NCBI GenBank assembly: GCA_039024435.1
Contig: JBCCQH010000014.1
Location: forward strand, 22,920-86,919
Direction: 5' to 3'
Origin: JBCCQH01 sp039024435
GTDB taxonomy: Bacteria > Bacteroidota > Bacteroidia > J057 > JADKCL01
Length of the DNA stretch: 64,000 nucleotides
Both the position numbers and the translations under genes were made by a program. This document shows positions 1 through 9,079 of the stretch, one piece after another (the stretch's first letter is position 1; each line of letters opens with the position of its first letter). The notes under the pieces were generated by a model that had not been told where the DNA came from, ran no database searches, and worked only from the letters and a program-made list of their open reading frames with translations.

Positions 1-99
1 GCGGACCGAATCTTCCTCCGTTTGCCCCCAAACCGAGGACCCGGCCAAGAGCAAACCCAAACCCAAACCGATCAAGTGTCGCATCATCGTTGGCGGATA

Positions 100-1896
100 T
101 CAGTTGCGAATGACCCACTTGCGGAATTCCTGAAAATGCGCCCCTTCCAGCACCAGGCCGTAGACCCCGGCCGCCAGTTTTCCCGCCGAATATTTCAGCT
201 TGTGGGCCCCAACCTCCAGCCATCCGGCATCCCAACGGCGGACGACCTTGCCCGAACCCAATTCAATCAGGCGGATTGCGACTTCCTGCCCCTGGTCCAG
301 CGCGAGTTCGAGGCGGAACTGGTCCTGCCCCGGATTCGGGATCGGTCCGGTGAGCCGAAAGCCGTCCCCGAATCCGGGCGCATCCAGCGCCACAATCGGA
401 TCATCGAGCGCATCGCGGTCCCAATGGTTGTCGGCATCGCGGATCAGATAAGCCGTTTCAAAAGACTCGGAATTGCTCAGTGCGAGGAGGTCCGAGTACC
501 AAAATTCAGCGACCGCGCTGTCCGGACGAATGTCGAGGATGCCGTAGCCGTGGTCCAGCAGATTCGAGAAGACGTGGTGGGGATTGGCCAGATCGATGGC
601 CGCTTTGGCGAGGCCGGCGATGAATCCACCGAAGCCCGCTTCATCAAAATTGCCCCGGGTGATGCTGGTCGGAAGGAATTCGACCGCGACCGAGCCGGCT
701 CCCGTTTGGGGATCATAATTGGCCCAGTCAATCGCCAAATCGGAGGCAAACGACATGTGGATGTCCCCACTGATGAAGATGTTGTTGTCGATGTTGTTTT
801 GCACCAAGTGGTTGAGGATGCGGTTGCGCTCGGCCGTGTATCCGTCCCAGGCACTGGAATCGGCCACCGGACCGTCCCCAAAGGGAATGACCGAGGGCAG
901 CCCGACGATGGAAAAGCGGGTAAACATCTTTTGGTTGCCGATCACCCGCCAGCGCGCCGTCGAGGCGCTCAATTCCCCGGCCAGCCAATTCCATTGGGCG
1001 TCGCTCAGGACACTGAGTTCGTTTCCCGAGATGGTATCCTGATCGCGCAAAGATTGGGCATCCAGCATGATGATGTCCACCAGATCACCGAATTGCAGGC
1101 GGCGGTAGGGCAAATCAGGGCGGCTGGGATCGTCGATCCGCGTCGGAACGTACTCGTAAAATGCTTGCTCGGCTTCGGCCAATTGCTGGGGCGTGTCCGC
1201 GTCGATGTCGTGGTTGTCCCAGATGACCGTCCAAGGGTGGTTCTGCCGCGCGAGGCGCAGGTCCGGGTCCAGTAAATAGTACGCGTGCCGCTCCCGCCAG
1301 GAAGCCAGGTCCGAAGGGTCGACCGGATCGGGAACCGGAACCCGGACCGGTTCGTCGGGATCGACAAAATCGTAGAGATAATCGCCCAGGTGGATGACCC
1401 GGTCCAGGTTGTTGCGCTCCCCGATCCGGCGGTAGGCATTGAAAAAGCCGGAATAAATGCTGCTGCAGGACATCACGGCAAAGCGGGCGTGGTTGGTGGG
1501 ACCGGAAGGAGCCGTGCGGGTCCGACCGATGCGGCTTTGCTGATTGCCCGGGCTCAAAAAGCGGTAATAGTAACGGGTGCCCGGGGCCAATCCGCTTACG
1601 TCGTGCTGCGCCGTCCAATCGCTCGTAGCGTAAGCCTGAACCGTGCCGGTAGTGATAACATTGTTAAAATTAAAATCGGTCGCCACTTCCCAGTCGAGTT
1701 CCAGCGAATCAAGGGCACCCAGCGGATCGACCTTGGTCCAAATGAGCACCCGGTCGGTGAGGGGATCGCCCGACGCTACCCCGTGCAAAAACGGTGCGTA
1801 GGAAGTGTCGGCGTACATGTTGGCCGGAAGTTGGATTTGGGCCGCCAGCGGCAGCCAACCAAGCACAAACAACAGGGTAATAAAAGCAGATCGCAT
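100..1896 (-). CDS. Secreted PhoD-like alkaline phosphatase with T9SS sorting domain
   Basis: This 598-aa protein begins with a clear signal peptide (MRSAFITLLFVLGWLPLAAQ). Next comes a fibronectin-like N-terminal PhoD segment (HGVASGDPLTDRVLIWTKVD) and then the metallophosphatase core. Visible metal-site motifs are the HLGDYLYDF stretch, WDNHDID, and SGDIHMS near residue 380. The PhoD family hydrolyses phosphomonoesters or diesters outside the cytoplasm using Ca/Fe. The last ~85 residues (from about 510) read as a type A T9SS sorting domain: PNPGQDQF, a central strand region with GKVVRR, and an LAAGVYGLVLE end. The product is therefore probably moved across the outer membrane and attached or released. 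The gene stands alone and is divergent from the next gene. The family assignment is firm; the substrate is not known. Confidence 0.9.
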   Translation of the reverse strand: MRSAFITLLFVLGWLPLAAQIQLPANMYADTSYAPFLHGVASGDPLTDRVLIWTKVDPLGALDSLELDWEVATDFNFNNVITTGTVQAYATSDWTAQHDVSGLAPGTRYYYRFLSPGNQQSRIGRTRTAPSGPTNHARFAVMSCSSIYSGFFNAYRRIGERNNLDRVIHLGDYLYDFVDPDEPVRVPVPDPVDPSDLASWRERHAYYLLDPDLRLARQNHPWTVIWDNHDIDADTPQQLAEAEQAFYEYVPTRIDDPSRPDLPYRRLQFGDLVDIIMLDAQSLRDQDTISGNELSVLSDAQWNWLAGELSASTARWRVIGNQKMFTRFSIVGLPSVIPFGDGPVADSSAWDGYTAERNRILNHLVQNNIDNNIFISGDIHMSFASDLAIDWANYDPQTGAGSVAVEFLPTSITRGNFDEAGFGGFIAGLAKAAIDLANPHHVFSNLLDHGYGILDIRPDSAVAEFWYSDLLALSNSESFETAYLIRDADNHWDRDALDDPIVALDAPGFGDGFRLTGPIPNPGQDQFRLELALDQGQEVAIRLIELGSGKVVRRWDAGWLEVGAHKLKYSAGKLAAGVYGLVLEGAHFQEFRKWVIRN

Positions 1897-2101
1897 AGCG
1901 GGAATTTTGAAAAACGCGTGATAGTCAACAATTTAAAAAGAACCCTTCAAGGCCGCAGGATTTTTTTGGTTTCCGGGTGAAGGGCGACACCGGGAGGCAG
2001 TTCCCTGCGCCCAATCCAAGAAGTTAACCACCCCGGACTCTGGAAAACCACCCTTTCAATTGCCGCGAACCCAAGTTAATTTCGTCACAAATCCTGCGCT
2101 C

Positions 2102-3163
2102 ATGAAAAGACGGTTGCGACAGTTTATTGGTGTGGTGCTGCTACTGGCGGGGAGTCCGCTTCCAGTGGGGGCCCAGGCTGTGACCTGGGGCGATCCTTCC
2201 GAAGCATACCAATCGGCAAAGCTGGGCGTGGTGCAATCCGACTCCGGCAATTTTACTCTGTATTATGAATTTCGCGCGCGGCCGGCGCCGGGAAAAGCGG
2301 CACCCTTGGGCCTGCTGTTGCTCAAACGGACGCCGGATAAGCTGGGTGAAAAGCTGGAGATTTATCCGGACCGCCTCCTTCCGGTGGGCAACCCCCCCGA
2401 TTTGTTGCAGGTGCTTTACCTGGGGACGGAACGAGTGCCCCGCTTTGATTTGCCCTACAATCAAGGCGCCGGCAACCTGTACTACGAAAAGGCGGACCGC
2501 AGTTTGCGTCTGCGCTGGAAGGACGAGGCCCACTGGTACGCGGAGTGGGAATGGGATGAAGTCACCCAGCAATTTGTGCATTTGGGCAAATGCAGTTACA
2601 CGGTTACTTGGTCTACCGAGGGGGAAGCTCCTCTGCAGCGCCGGACATTTGCCGATGTTCCGATCCCGTTGTTGGCGGGGGCCCATGGAATTCGGCCCCG
2701 CACCTCTTTGCCCCGGGAATGGACCGCGAGTGGTTCCTGTACGGTGCGTACGCCGAGTTGGTCGGATCCGCCGCGTGCAGAATTGCACGGGTACTTTCGG
2801 ATTCAATATTCCGCGCCCGACACGATGAATCCGCAGCAGCGGGAATGGCTGGTTTCCCTCACCGAAGAAGGCACCTGGATGGAGCAAAATATTCCCTTCG
2901 GTCCTTACCGCATCGAAGGCAATTTCAGTTTTGGGACCCGGGTACGCGCCCTGGTGCAGTACGCGGAAGTGGGCGATTTGCAATACGCCACCGGAAAACC
3001 ACTCTGGGGAATGGCGGTCTGCGAATCTATCCGCAAAGGGAAACCGCAGACGGCCACGGTGTACCGGGACCGTTTGCCAGCGGGCAGCCTGGTAGAATTT
3101 GTGGAAGAATTGCAAAAGCAGCATGGGGGGCAGATTCCGCCTTTGCGCTTTCCTTCGCGTTAG
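2102..3163 (+). CDS. Secreted protein of unknown function
   Basis: I chose the start at MKRRLRQFIGVVLLLAGSPLPVGAQ because it gives a textbook signal peptide; an in-frame ATG 42 bases upstream would bury it. The mature part (about 325 aa) is rich in Trp, Tyr and Arg, with alternating beta-type segments and many charged residues. I see no catalytic motif, membrane segment or lipobox. It ends 84 bases before the downstream phosphoesterase gene and could be co-transcribed with it. I do not recognise the family. Localisation to periplasm or outer membrane follows only from the signal peptide. Confidence 0.75.
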   Translation: MKRRLRQFIGVVLLLAGSPLPVGAQAVTWGDPSEAYQSAKLGVVQSDSGNFTLYYEFRARPAPGKAAPLGLLLLKRTPDKLGEKLEIYPDRLLPVGNPPDLLQVLYLGTERVPRFDLPYNQGAGNLYYEKADRSLRLRWKDEAHWYAEWEWDEVTQQFVHLGKCSYTVTWSTEGEAPLQRRTFADVPIPLLAGAHGIRPRTSLPREWTASGSCTVRTPSWSDPPRAELHGYFRIQYSAPDTMNPQQREWLVSLTEEGTWMEQNIPFGPYRIEGNFSFGTRVRALVQYAEVGDLQYATGKPLWGMAVCESIRKGKPQTATVYRDRLPAGSLVEFVEELQKQHGGQIPPLRFPSR

Positions 3164-3246
3164 CCCCTTCGGATATTGATTCCCTACCGTATATTTACGA
3201 TTGAAATTCAATTTTGGCATTGCCTCTACCCCGAAAATCTGCTCCC

Positions 3247-4500
3247 ATGTCTTTCCGCGTTTTGTTTCCGATTTTTTTTATCCTGGTGATCATCGGGCTC
3301 GATTTTTACGTAATCAAAGGATTGCGAAGTACGTTTCGGGTCGGCTGGCCCTTGCGGATTGCCCTCATCGTCGAATGGACTTCCATCCTGGTCACGGCGG
3401 TTACCTTTGTCGGGATCATCATGACCTTCTCCGGAATCATCACCCGCCAAAACGCCTTTACCAATCTCCTTACCGGCCTGACCCTGACCTTTTTCGTGAC
3501 CAAATTGACGTTTGCAGTCTTTTTGTTCGGTGAAGATTTGGTGCGGGGAGTGGTCTGGGTGGGGCAGCAGATTGCCGCCCTTTTCCGCAGTGACGGAGAA
3601 GCGGTTTCCCTGGCTTCCCGCCGCAAATTTGTCGGTCAAATCGGGCTGGTGGTAGCGGCGATCCCCTTTTCGGGCTTTTTCTACGGTTTTGTCCGCGGGA
3701 TTTACGACTTCAAAGTTCACCGGATGCGCCTGGCCTTCCCGGATTTGCCGCCGGCGTTCGCCGGATTTCGGATCGTGCAGATTTCCGACATCCACTCGGG
3801 CAGCTTTGCCAATGGCAACGTGCTGGAAAAAGGCGCCCGCATCATCATGGAGCAGGATCCGGATTTGATTCTCTTTACTGGGGATATGGTGAACAACATT
3901 GCCCCCGAGATCGAGCCGTATCTGGATATTTTGGCGGGGTTATCCGGGAAATACGGGAAATACGCCGTGCTCGGCAACCACGACTACGGCGTGTACCGCA
4001 GTTGGTCCAGCCCTGAGGCCAAGGCCGCCAACCTGGAAAAGCTCAAGGGCCACCACAAAACGATGGGATTTGACCTGCTGAACAACGAGAACCGGGTCAT
4101 CGAGAAGGAAGGCCAACGGATCCGCTTGGTCGGGGTGGAAAACTGGGGCGATCCGCCGTTTCCCCAGCACGGGGATCTGGACCGGGCCCTCGAAGGGGTA
4201 GCAGAAGACGAATTTGTGGTGTTGATGTCCCACGATCCGACGCATTGGGATGCCAAAGTGCGTCCGGGGGCAAAGCAGGTCCACCTGACCTTGAGCGGTC
4301 ACACCCACGGGGCCCAAATTGGGGTAGAGATTCCGGGCTTTCGATTCAGTCCGGTGCAGTTGCGCTACTCACGCTGGGCGGGCCTGTACGAAGAGGCGGA
4401 CGAAAAACTTTACGTCAACCGGGGATTTGGATTTATCGGTTATCCGGGGCGGATCGGAATCTGGCCCGAGATCACGGTCATCGAATTGGCGCGGGCGTGA
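3247..4500 (+). CDS. Membrane-anchored calcineurin-like metallophosphoesterase
   Basis: This 417-aa protein starts at MSFRVLFPIFFILV. Four hydrophobic segments fill the first ~145 residues, followed by a soluble phosphoesterase domain. The metal-binding set is complete: SDIH (D181, H183), TGDMVN (D213), GNHDYG near 243-247, MSHDP near 331, and SGHTHGAQ near 350. This order of an N-terminal membrane domain and a C-terminal calcineurin fold matches the YkuE/YaeI-like membrane phosphoesterases. Those act on phosphoester bonds of lipids or nucleotides at the membrane. The substrate cannot be read from sequence. Two upstream in-frame starts would add a non-hydrophobic leader and were rejected. Confidence 0.9.
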   Translation: MSFRVLFPIFFILVIIGLDFYVIKGLRSTFRVGWPLRIALIVEWTSILVTAVTFVGIIMTFSGIITRQNAFTNLLTGLTLTFFVTKLTFAVFLFGEDLVRGVVWVGQQIAALFRSDGEAVSLASRRKFVGQIGLVVAAIPFSGFFYGFVRGIYDFKVHRMRLAFPDLPPAFAGFRIVQISDIHSGSFANGNVLEKGARIIMEQDPDLILFTGDMVNNIAPEIEPYLDILAGLSGKYGKYAVLGNHDYGVYRSWSSPEAKAANLEKLKGHHKTMGFDLLNNENRVIEKEGQRIRLVGVENWGDPPFPQHGDLDRALEGVAEDEFVVLMSHDPTHWDAKVRPGAKQVHLTLSGHTHGAQIGVEIPGFRFSPVQLRYSRWAGLYEEADEKLYVNRGFGFIGYPGRIGIWPEITVIELARA

Positions 4501-4543
4501 CGAAATCCTGCGGAGTCGAGTAGAGATCTGAGCGGAAATATTT

Positions 4544-4551
4544 TAATTTTG
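4544..4551 (+). promoter_or_regulatory. Candidate -7 element upstream of threonine synthase
   Basis: The octamer TAATTTTG matches the Bacteroidota -7 consensus TAnnTTTG. It lies 21 bases before the threonine synthase ATG. No good -33 TTTG is present at the usual 19-21 base spacing, so the call rests on one box and its position. Confidence 0.35.
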
Positions 4552-4572
4552 CCGGGTAGCCGCAACGCCACC

Positions 4573-5877
4573 ATGAAATTCTATTCTACCAACCGAAATA
4601 CGGTGTCGGTTTCCTTCCGGGAAGCCTTGTTTCGCGGCCTTGCGCCGGACGGAGGCCTGTATTTTCCCGAGACCATTCCCCCACTTCCCGCTGGGTTTTT
4701 CCGGGAATTGCCGCACTTGAGTCTGCCCGAAATCGGGACGCGGGTCGTCGCCAACCTCGTGCAGGAAGAAGTTCCCGAGGCAGAATTGGCCCGGCTGATG
4801 GCGGAGGTGCTGAACTTCCCGATCCCACTGGTGGAAGTGGAGGCTGACCGCTACAGCCTGGAGTTGTTTCACGGCCCGACGCGCTCGTTTAAAGATGTGG
4901 GGGCGCGGTTCATGTCCCGGATGATGGGCTGGTTCAACCAGGGGGCGGCCCAGGAGGTCACGGTGCTGGTGGCGACTTCGGGCGACACGGGCAGTGCGGT
5001 GGCCAATGGTTTTCTGGGCGTTCCTGGAGTGCGGGTGGTGCTCCTGTATCCTTCCGGGATGGTCAGCCAAATCCAGGAAATGCAGCTCACGACCTTGGGC
5101 CAGAACGTGACCGCGCTGGAAGTGGCCGGGGTGTTTGACGATTGCCAGGCCATGGTCAAGGCAGCGTTTGTCGATCCCGAAATCACCGCCCGGGTACGGT
5201 TGACGTCGGCAAACTCGATCAATATCGGGCGGCTGATTCCGCAGTCCATTTATTACTACCACGCCCTAGCGCAGTTGCCGGACGCCGCGCCGGCCCCGGT
5301 AATCTGTGTGCCCAGCGGCAACTTTGGCAATCTGTGCGGCGGGCTCATTGCCTGGAAAACCGGACTGCCCGTACGCCGCTTCATTGCTGCCACCAACGCA
5401 AATGCGGTCGTGCCCGAGTACCTCGCCAGCGGTGAATTCCAGCCCCGTGCGACGGTGCGCACCCTCTCCAATGCCATGGACGTAGGCAATCCCAGCAATT
5501 TTGCCCGGATGCTTGAGCTGTTTGGGGGGCAGGTCACCGCCATGCGCAAAATGATTTCCGGTCACGGCTTTGGTGATCGGGTGACCATGGATGCCCTCGC
5601 GGAGGTGAAGGACCGCACCCGCTACCTGATGGATCCACACGGTGCGGTAGGCTTTTTGGGGTTGGATGCCGAAGATCTGGAGCCAGGTGTGCCCGCGATC
5701 TTCCTGGAAACCGCACATCCCGCAAAGTTTGCCGGTGCCATCGAGGACAAACTGGGCGAAACCGTGCCCCTGCCGGATGACCTCGCCGCCTGCCTCACGC
5801 GGGAAAAGCAAGCAATTTCCATCGGCAATACCCCGGCTGACCTCAAGGAGTTTCTGTTGAGATCCGGACCGGGATGA
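4573..5877 (+). CDS. thrC: Threonine synthase
   Basis: This 434-aa PLP enzyme converts O-phospho-L-homoserine to threonine, the last step of threonine synthesis in the cytoplasm. The N-terminus shows the usual YSTNR and LAPDGGLYFP block. The PLP lysine is in GPTRSFKD (K107). The cofactor phosphate loop is VATSGDTGSAVA, and a second conserved block is VPSGNFGNLCGG. The length fits the type I (bacterial/yeast-like) family. The start is MKFYSTN; an upstream ATG adds eight unsupported residues. No other thr genes (homoserine kinase, aspartokinase) lie beside it, so the gene is unlinked here. Confidence 0.95.
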   Translation: MKFYSTNRNTVSVSFREALFRGLAPDGGLYFPETIPPLPAGFFRELPHLSLPEIGTRVVANLVQEEVPEAELARLMAEVLNFPIPLVEVEADRYSLELFHGPTRSFKDVGARFMSRMMGWFNQGAAQEVTVLVATSGDTGSAVANGFLGVPGVRVVLLYPSGMVSQIQEMQLTTLGQNVTALEVAGVFDDCQAMVKAAFVDPEITARVRLTSANSINIGRLIPQSIYYYHALAQLPDAAPAPVICVPSGNFGNLCGGLIAWKTGLPVRRFIAATNANAVVPEYLASGEFQPRATVRTLSNAMDVGNPSNFARMLELFGGQVTAMRKMISGHGFGDRVTMDALAEVKDRTRYLMDPHGAVGFLGLDAEDLEPGVPAIFLETAHPAKFAGAIEDKLGETVPLPDDLAACLTREKQAISIGNTPADLKEFLLRSGPG

Positions 5878-5925
5878 TTTCAAGCCTCAAATCATAAATA
5901 AGTCACATCGAACCAGATTCGCTAA

Positions 5926-5983
5926 TCGGTTCAAAGCGATTGATTTGCCGGGGACAAAAGCTGCAAATCATGATTTGAACCGA
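5926..5983 (+). other. Nested inverted repeat between thrC and the giant-protein block
   Basis: An outer 10-bp perfect inverted repeat (TCGGTTCAAA at 5926-5935, TTTGAACCGA at 5974-5983) encloses an inner 7-bp one (GATTTGC at 5942-5948, GCAAATC at 5963-5969). The RNA could fold as one long stem with an internal loop. No U-run follows, so a simple intrinsic terminator is unlikely. An operator, attenuator or processing site is possible. The rest of the 268-base gap shows no gene. Confidence 0.45.
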
Positions 5984-6145
5984 ATCAAACAGCCTGGGGA
6001 GCTTGATTTCGGCGGTTTCGCGCCTACCTTTGGTTGGTGTGCATGATATGACTATCGACCGTTTCGGTCTCCGAACCGTTCGCAATTCGCTTGCGGATTT
6101 CTGTTCGGGAGACGCATAAACCTGTTTCGCTAAAACTTCTGGTCC

Positions 6146-8971
6146 ATGACAATGATCAAGATCCACGACCGGGTCCGGGCTTACCCGCTCGTCCGGGGCG
6201 AAGTGCTATTGGCCCACCGCCGCCCCTTGCTCGCCTTGCTCGCCCGTCAACTCGCCCGCCGCCGCGGGGAACGCATCACCGATGTATCCGCCCGGGGCGT
6301 CATCTATTTTCGGGAGGTGGCGGCCTACCGGGTGCCGACCCGGATTGACCGTCTCCGCGCCCGCGCCACCGCCGATGCATTTCTCCGAAAATTTATCGTC
6401 AATCTTCAAGTCGCAATTGCGTCGGAAAGCTTACCGACAGAATTTGCGACCCTCGCTTTGGGACTGCGGGCTGGGCGCTCGCAGCCCGTTTTTTATCCCG
6501 GCGATCCCCAGCGCTTGCACCACTGGCGGGTGCGCTATCCGGTGCAGTTGCCGGTGGGCGACGCCACCGGAGCCGGGCCGGGATCCCGGCGCCGTGCGTT
6601 GCTGGCGGATGTCCCCTCACAGTGGATTTGCGTCGACGTGGGGGGAAAGGACGGTCAGGTCATCGGAATGATCATCCAACGTCCTTTGCTTGAGGTTCCC
6701 GATTTGGTGCCCCAAGACCGCGTGCAGTTGAGACTGCCGGTTGCGGCGGAAGCCGTGTACTTGCCTTCGCCGGACGATTACGTGCTGTACCCCTATCTGA
6801 TCGATCCGGAGACGGGTTTTTTGATTCCCCGGTTGCGGGAGCGCGGGGACCACCGGAGTTACGGGGTTGCTGCCTGGCGGCGGGTCGTACACCCGGAATT
6901 GACGCGGCGGTTTTATCCCACTCACGATCACAAAAGCGAAGGTTTACCGATCACCTTGCGGGTGACGCAGGAAAAGGTGCCATTTTACCGGATCGATGTG
7001 GGCCGGATACCGGTCAAGGATTTGCCGGAAGAGGAAATCCTGGCGCCGCTGCTGGAAAAGGGGGAAGTTCTGGATTACCGCGTGACCACCCCCAGCAACT
7101 GGATTGAGGCCCGGCGCCGGCGGAATGGGCAGGTCGGTTATGTGGATTGGCGGAGGGTGGAAAGGGCGGTGGAGCTGCCGGAGGTGCTCGTACGGGTGGA
7201 AGAATTGGACTTGGCTTCGGCCCACAACATCGCTCAGAGCATCCGGCAGTTGTTGCCGGTGCGGCCGCTTGAGGAGGGCTTTTCTGATTTGTTGCGGGGC
7301 CTGCTCTTGCCGCCGCTGCCGCCCTTGCTGGACGTGGGGTTTTTCCACCGGCGCTTTGGAAAGGTTTACGGGATGCCGGCGGTCATGGAAATATTGGAAA
7401 ATCTGTTCCGCTACCACACGCGGGAAGGATTCGCTCAGGTGATGATATCCCTTTACCACGGAGGAGAATTGCGGCGATTGCTGGAGCAAGTCAGCGTTGA
7501 TACGATCCGCAAGCACTACCAGATCGTGTTGCTGATGCTTTACATGCTGGACTGGAAGGAAGTGCGGTCGGTGTTTCGGGCGCGGCTGAACCAAAAATTG
7601 AGGCGCTTACTGCTGCCGGAGGAAGCTTGGGAAAATGGCAAATTGCTGGGCCACCTCCGAGAACTCTACCAAACGGTAGAATCGGTCTACCGCAACGACC
7701 CGCTGGCCCTGGTGGTTTTTGCGGAGGACAACCTCGATTTCATTTTGCGGATGAATGCCCACAAAATCACCCATTACTTCCAGATGGGCGATACGGCGGC
7801 GATTCACCGGTACGTGATCGATATGCTGGAACTCGCCGATGCGGGATTGGAATTGCTGTTCTCCGATTCGCCGGAAAACTCGTTGCTGTTGTTGCCCTTC
7901 GGGCTGGATTTGGTCAGCATTTGGCGGGCGTACGCAGCGATCAATCCGATTCAGCGACCGGAGATGTACCTGGTCGGTGACGGTGCGCGGAGGTACGACA
8001 ATCAGAAAGAAGAAGGCCCCCGGCTGGAACAGATTTTTTGCTTCCGAAGCCAGGAGCTACTGACCGAAATTCCGCCTCCCAAACGCGGAGAGCTCACTTC
8101 CGATGCTGCGTGGGAGGAGCGCCACGCCGCTTGCTATTCCCCTGATCCGGCCCCCGAGCCAAATCCCACCCCCGCACCCCAATCCAAGTCGACCAAAGCC
8201 AACTCCTCCCCATCCGGATTTGCCCTGGTGCGGGAATCGGTGGTGCGCCTGGCCCGGGTCGTGGCCGGATTTCTCGACTCGGAGCTTTACGTCCGGATGG
8301 CTTCCCGACCGGAAACAGTTCCGGAAGTAAACCAAGTCCTGCACGATGTCATCCAGCCGCGGGCGATGGCGCAGATCAACGTGCTTCGCGCGGACCGCCC
8401 CCTCTTCGCAAACAATTCTGTGCGGATTCCGCCCCCATTTTACGCGCGGCCCCGCGTGATGAACCGCCTGGGGTGGATTGACCTGGCGCGGATATGGTTT
8501 TATGAGTTGGGCAACCGACTGCCCGGCGGTAAAACCCGGGAACGGCCACTGGTCTTTGGGCCGGAAGCGGAAACGACACAAGCCTTGCGCGCGCACCCCG
8601 GACCGGTAGCGATCCACCAATACATGCAGGCCCGCGTCCGGGCCGGGCACGACGCAGCAGTGCGCATTCAGGTCCACTACGGCACCGCTGGCTTTCGCCG
8701 GGCCATCGCTTCCCACGATGTGCTCATGAATCTGCTGGGCAGCTACACCGTTGAGGCCCGTCCCGACCGGGAGCAAGGCCGGATCCACTACCGCGCGATC
8801 AATGCTCTCAGTTTGGAATCGGCCAGCCGCTTTAACCGCGACGACGAGTCAACCAGTGCGATCTCCAACAAGATCGGCATTGTGGAGAGCAAGCGGCGCA
8901 ACCAGCCTGGAACCCCCGAGATGGGGGGCAGCCTGCACTGCAACTGGACCTGGACGGAGCCTTTGGTGTAA
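6146..8971 (+). CDS. Giant cytosolic protein of unknown function (941 aa)
   Basis: No signal peptide or clear membrane segment is present, so a cytosolic product is likely. The N-terminal ~110 residues are very rich in Arg and Leu (ARRRGERITDVSARGV). A central helical region follows at about 400-620, with LLRGLLLPPLPPLLD and several Leu-rich helices. Next is a Pro/Ser/Thr linker at about 665-690 (PDPAPEPNPTPAPQ), and the last 240 residues form a further domain. The C-terminal tail holds HCNWTWTEP. I do not recognise the family and see no nucleotide-binding or protease motif. It opens a three-gene block with 9080-12130 and 12371-13165, and 108 bases separate it from the second gene. A structural or scaffold role is only a guess. 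Confidence 0.8.
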   Translation: MTMIKIHDRVRAYPLVRGEVLLAHRRPLLALLARQLARRRGERITDVSARGVIYFREVAAYRVPTRIDRLRARATADAFLRKFIVNLQVAIASESLPTEFATLALGLRAGRSQPVFYPGDPQRLHHWRVRYPVQLPVGDATGAGPGSRRRALLADVPSQWICVDVGGKDGQVIGMIIQRPLLEVPDLVPQDRVQLRLPVAAEAVYLPSPDDYVLYPYLIDPETGFLIPRLRERGDHRSYGVAAWRRVVHPELTRRFYPTHDHKSEGLPITLRVTQEKVPFYRIDVGRIPVKDLPEEEILAPLLEKGEVLDYRVTTPSNWIEARRRRNGQVGYVDWRRVERAVELPEVLVRVEELDLASAHNIAQSIRQLLPVRPLEEGFSDLLRGLLLPPLPPLLDVGFFHRRFGKVYGMPAVMEILENLFRYHTREGFAQVMISLYHGGELRRLLEQVSVDTIRKHYQIVLLMLYMLDWKEVRSVFRARLNQKLRRLLLPEEAWENGKLLGHLRELYQTVESVYRNDPLALVVFAEDNLDFILRMNAHKITHYFQMGDTAAIHRYVIDMLELADAGLELLFSDSPENSLLLLPFGLDLVSIWRAYAAINPIQRPEMYLVGDGARRYDNQKEEGPRLEQIFCFRSQELLTEIPPPKRGELTSDAAWEERHAACYSPDPAPEPNPTPAPQSKSTKANSSPSGFALVRESVVRLARVVAGFLDSELYVRMASRPETVPEVNQVLHDVIQPRAMAQINVLRADRPLFANNSVRIPPPFYARPRVMNRLGWIDLARIWFYELGNRLPGGKTRERPLVFGPEAETTQALRAHPGPVAIHQYMQARVRAGHDAAVRIQVHYGTAGFRRAIASHDVLMNLLGSYTVEARPDREQGRIHYRAINALSLESASRFNRDDESTSAISNKIGIVESKRRNQPGTPEMGGSLHCNWTWTEPLV

Positions 8972-9027
8972 TCTCCGTGTGGGCGATCCCACGAATTAAA
9001 GCATTGCAACAACCACCATTTACCCGA

Positions 9028-9056
9028 TGCCCGGCATCGGTCGGGCACCCATTTTT
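9028..9056 (+). terminator. Weak hairpin with T-run between the two giant genes
   Basis: A 6-bp stem (TGCCCG at 9028-9033, CGGGCA at 9042-9047) is followed by CCCATTTTTT. It could terminate or attenuate transcription between the 941-aa and 1016-aa genes. An alternative short stem, GATGC/GCATC, overlaps it, so the fold is uncertain. Confidence 0.35.
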
Positions 9057-9079
9057 TAAATAAATCACCTTTCAACTTT

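Noticed and set aside
5903..6166. 87-codon minus-strand frame between thrC and the 941-aa gene
   Set aside because: It overlaps the nested inverted repeat and the next gene start, with no recognisable protein content.
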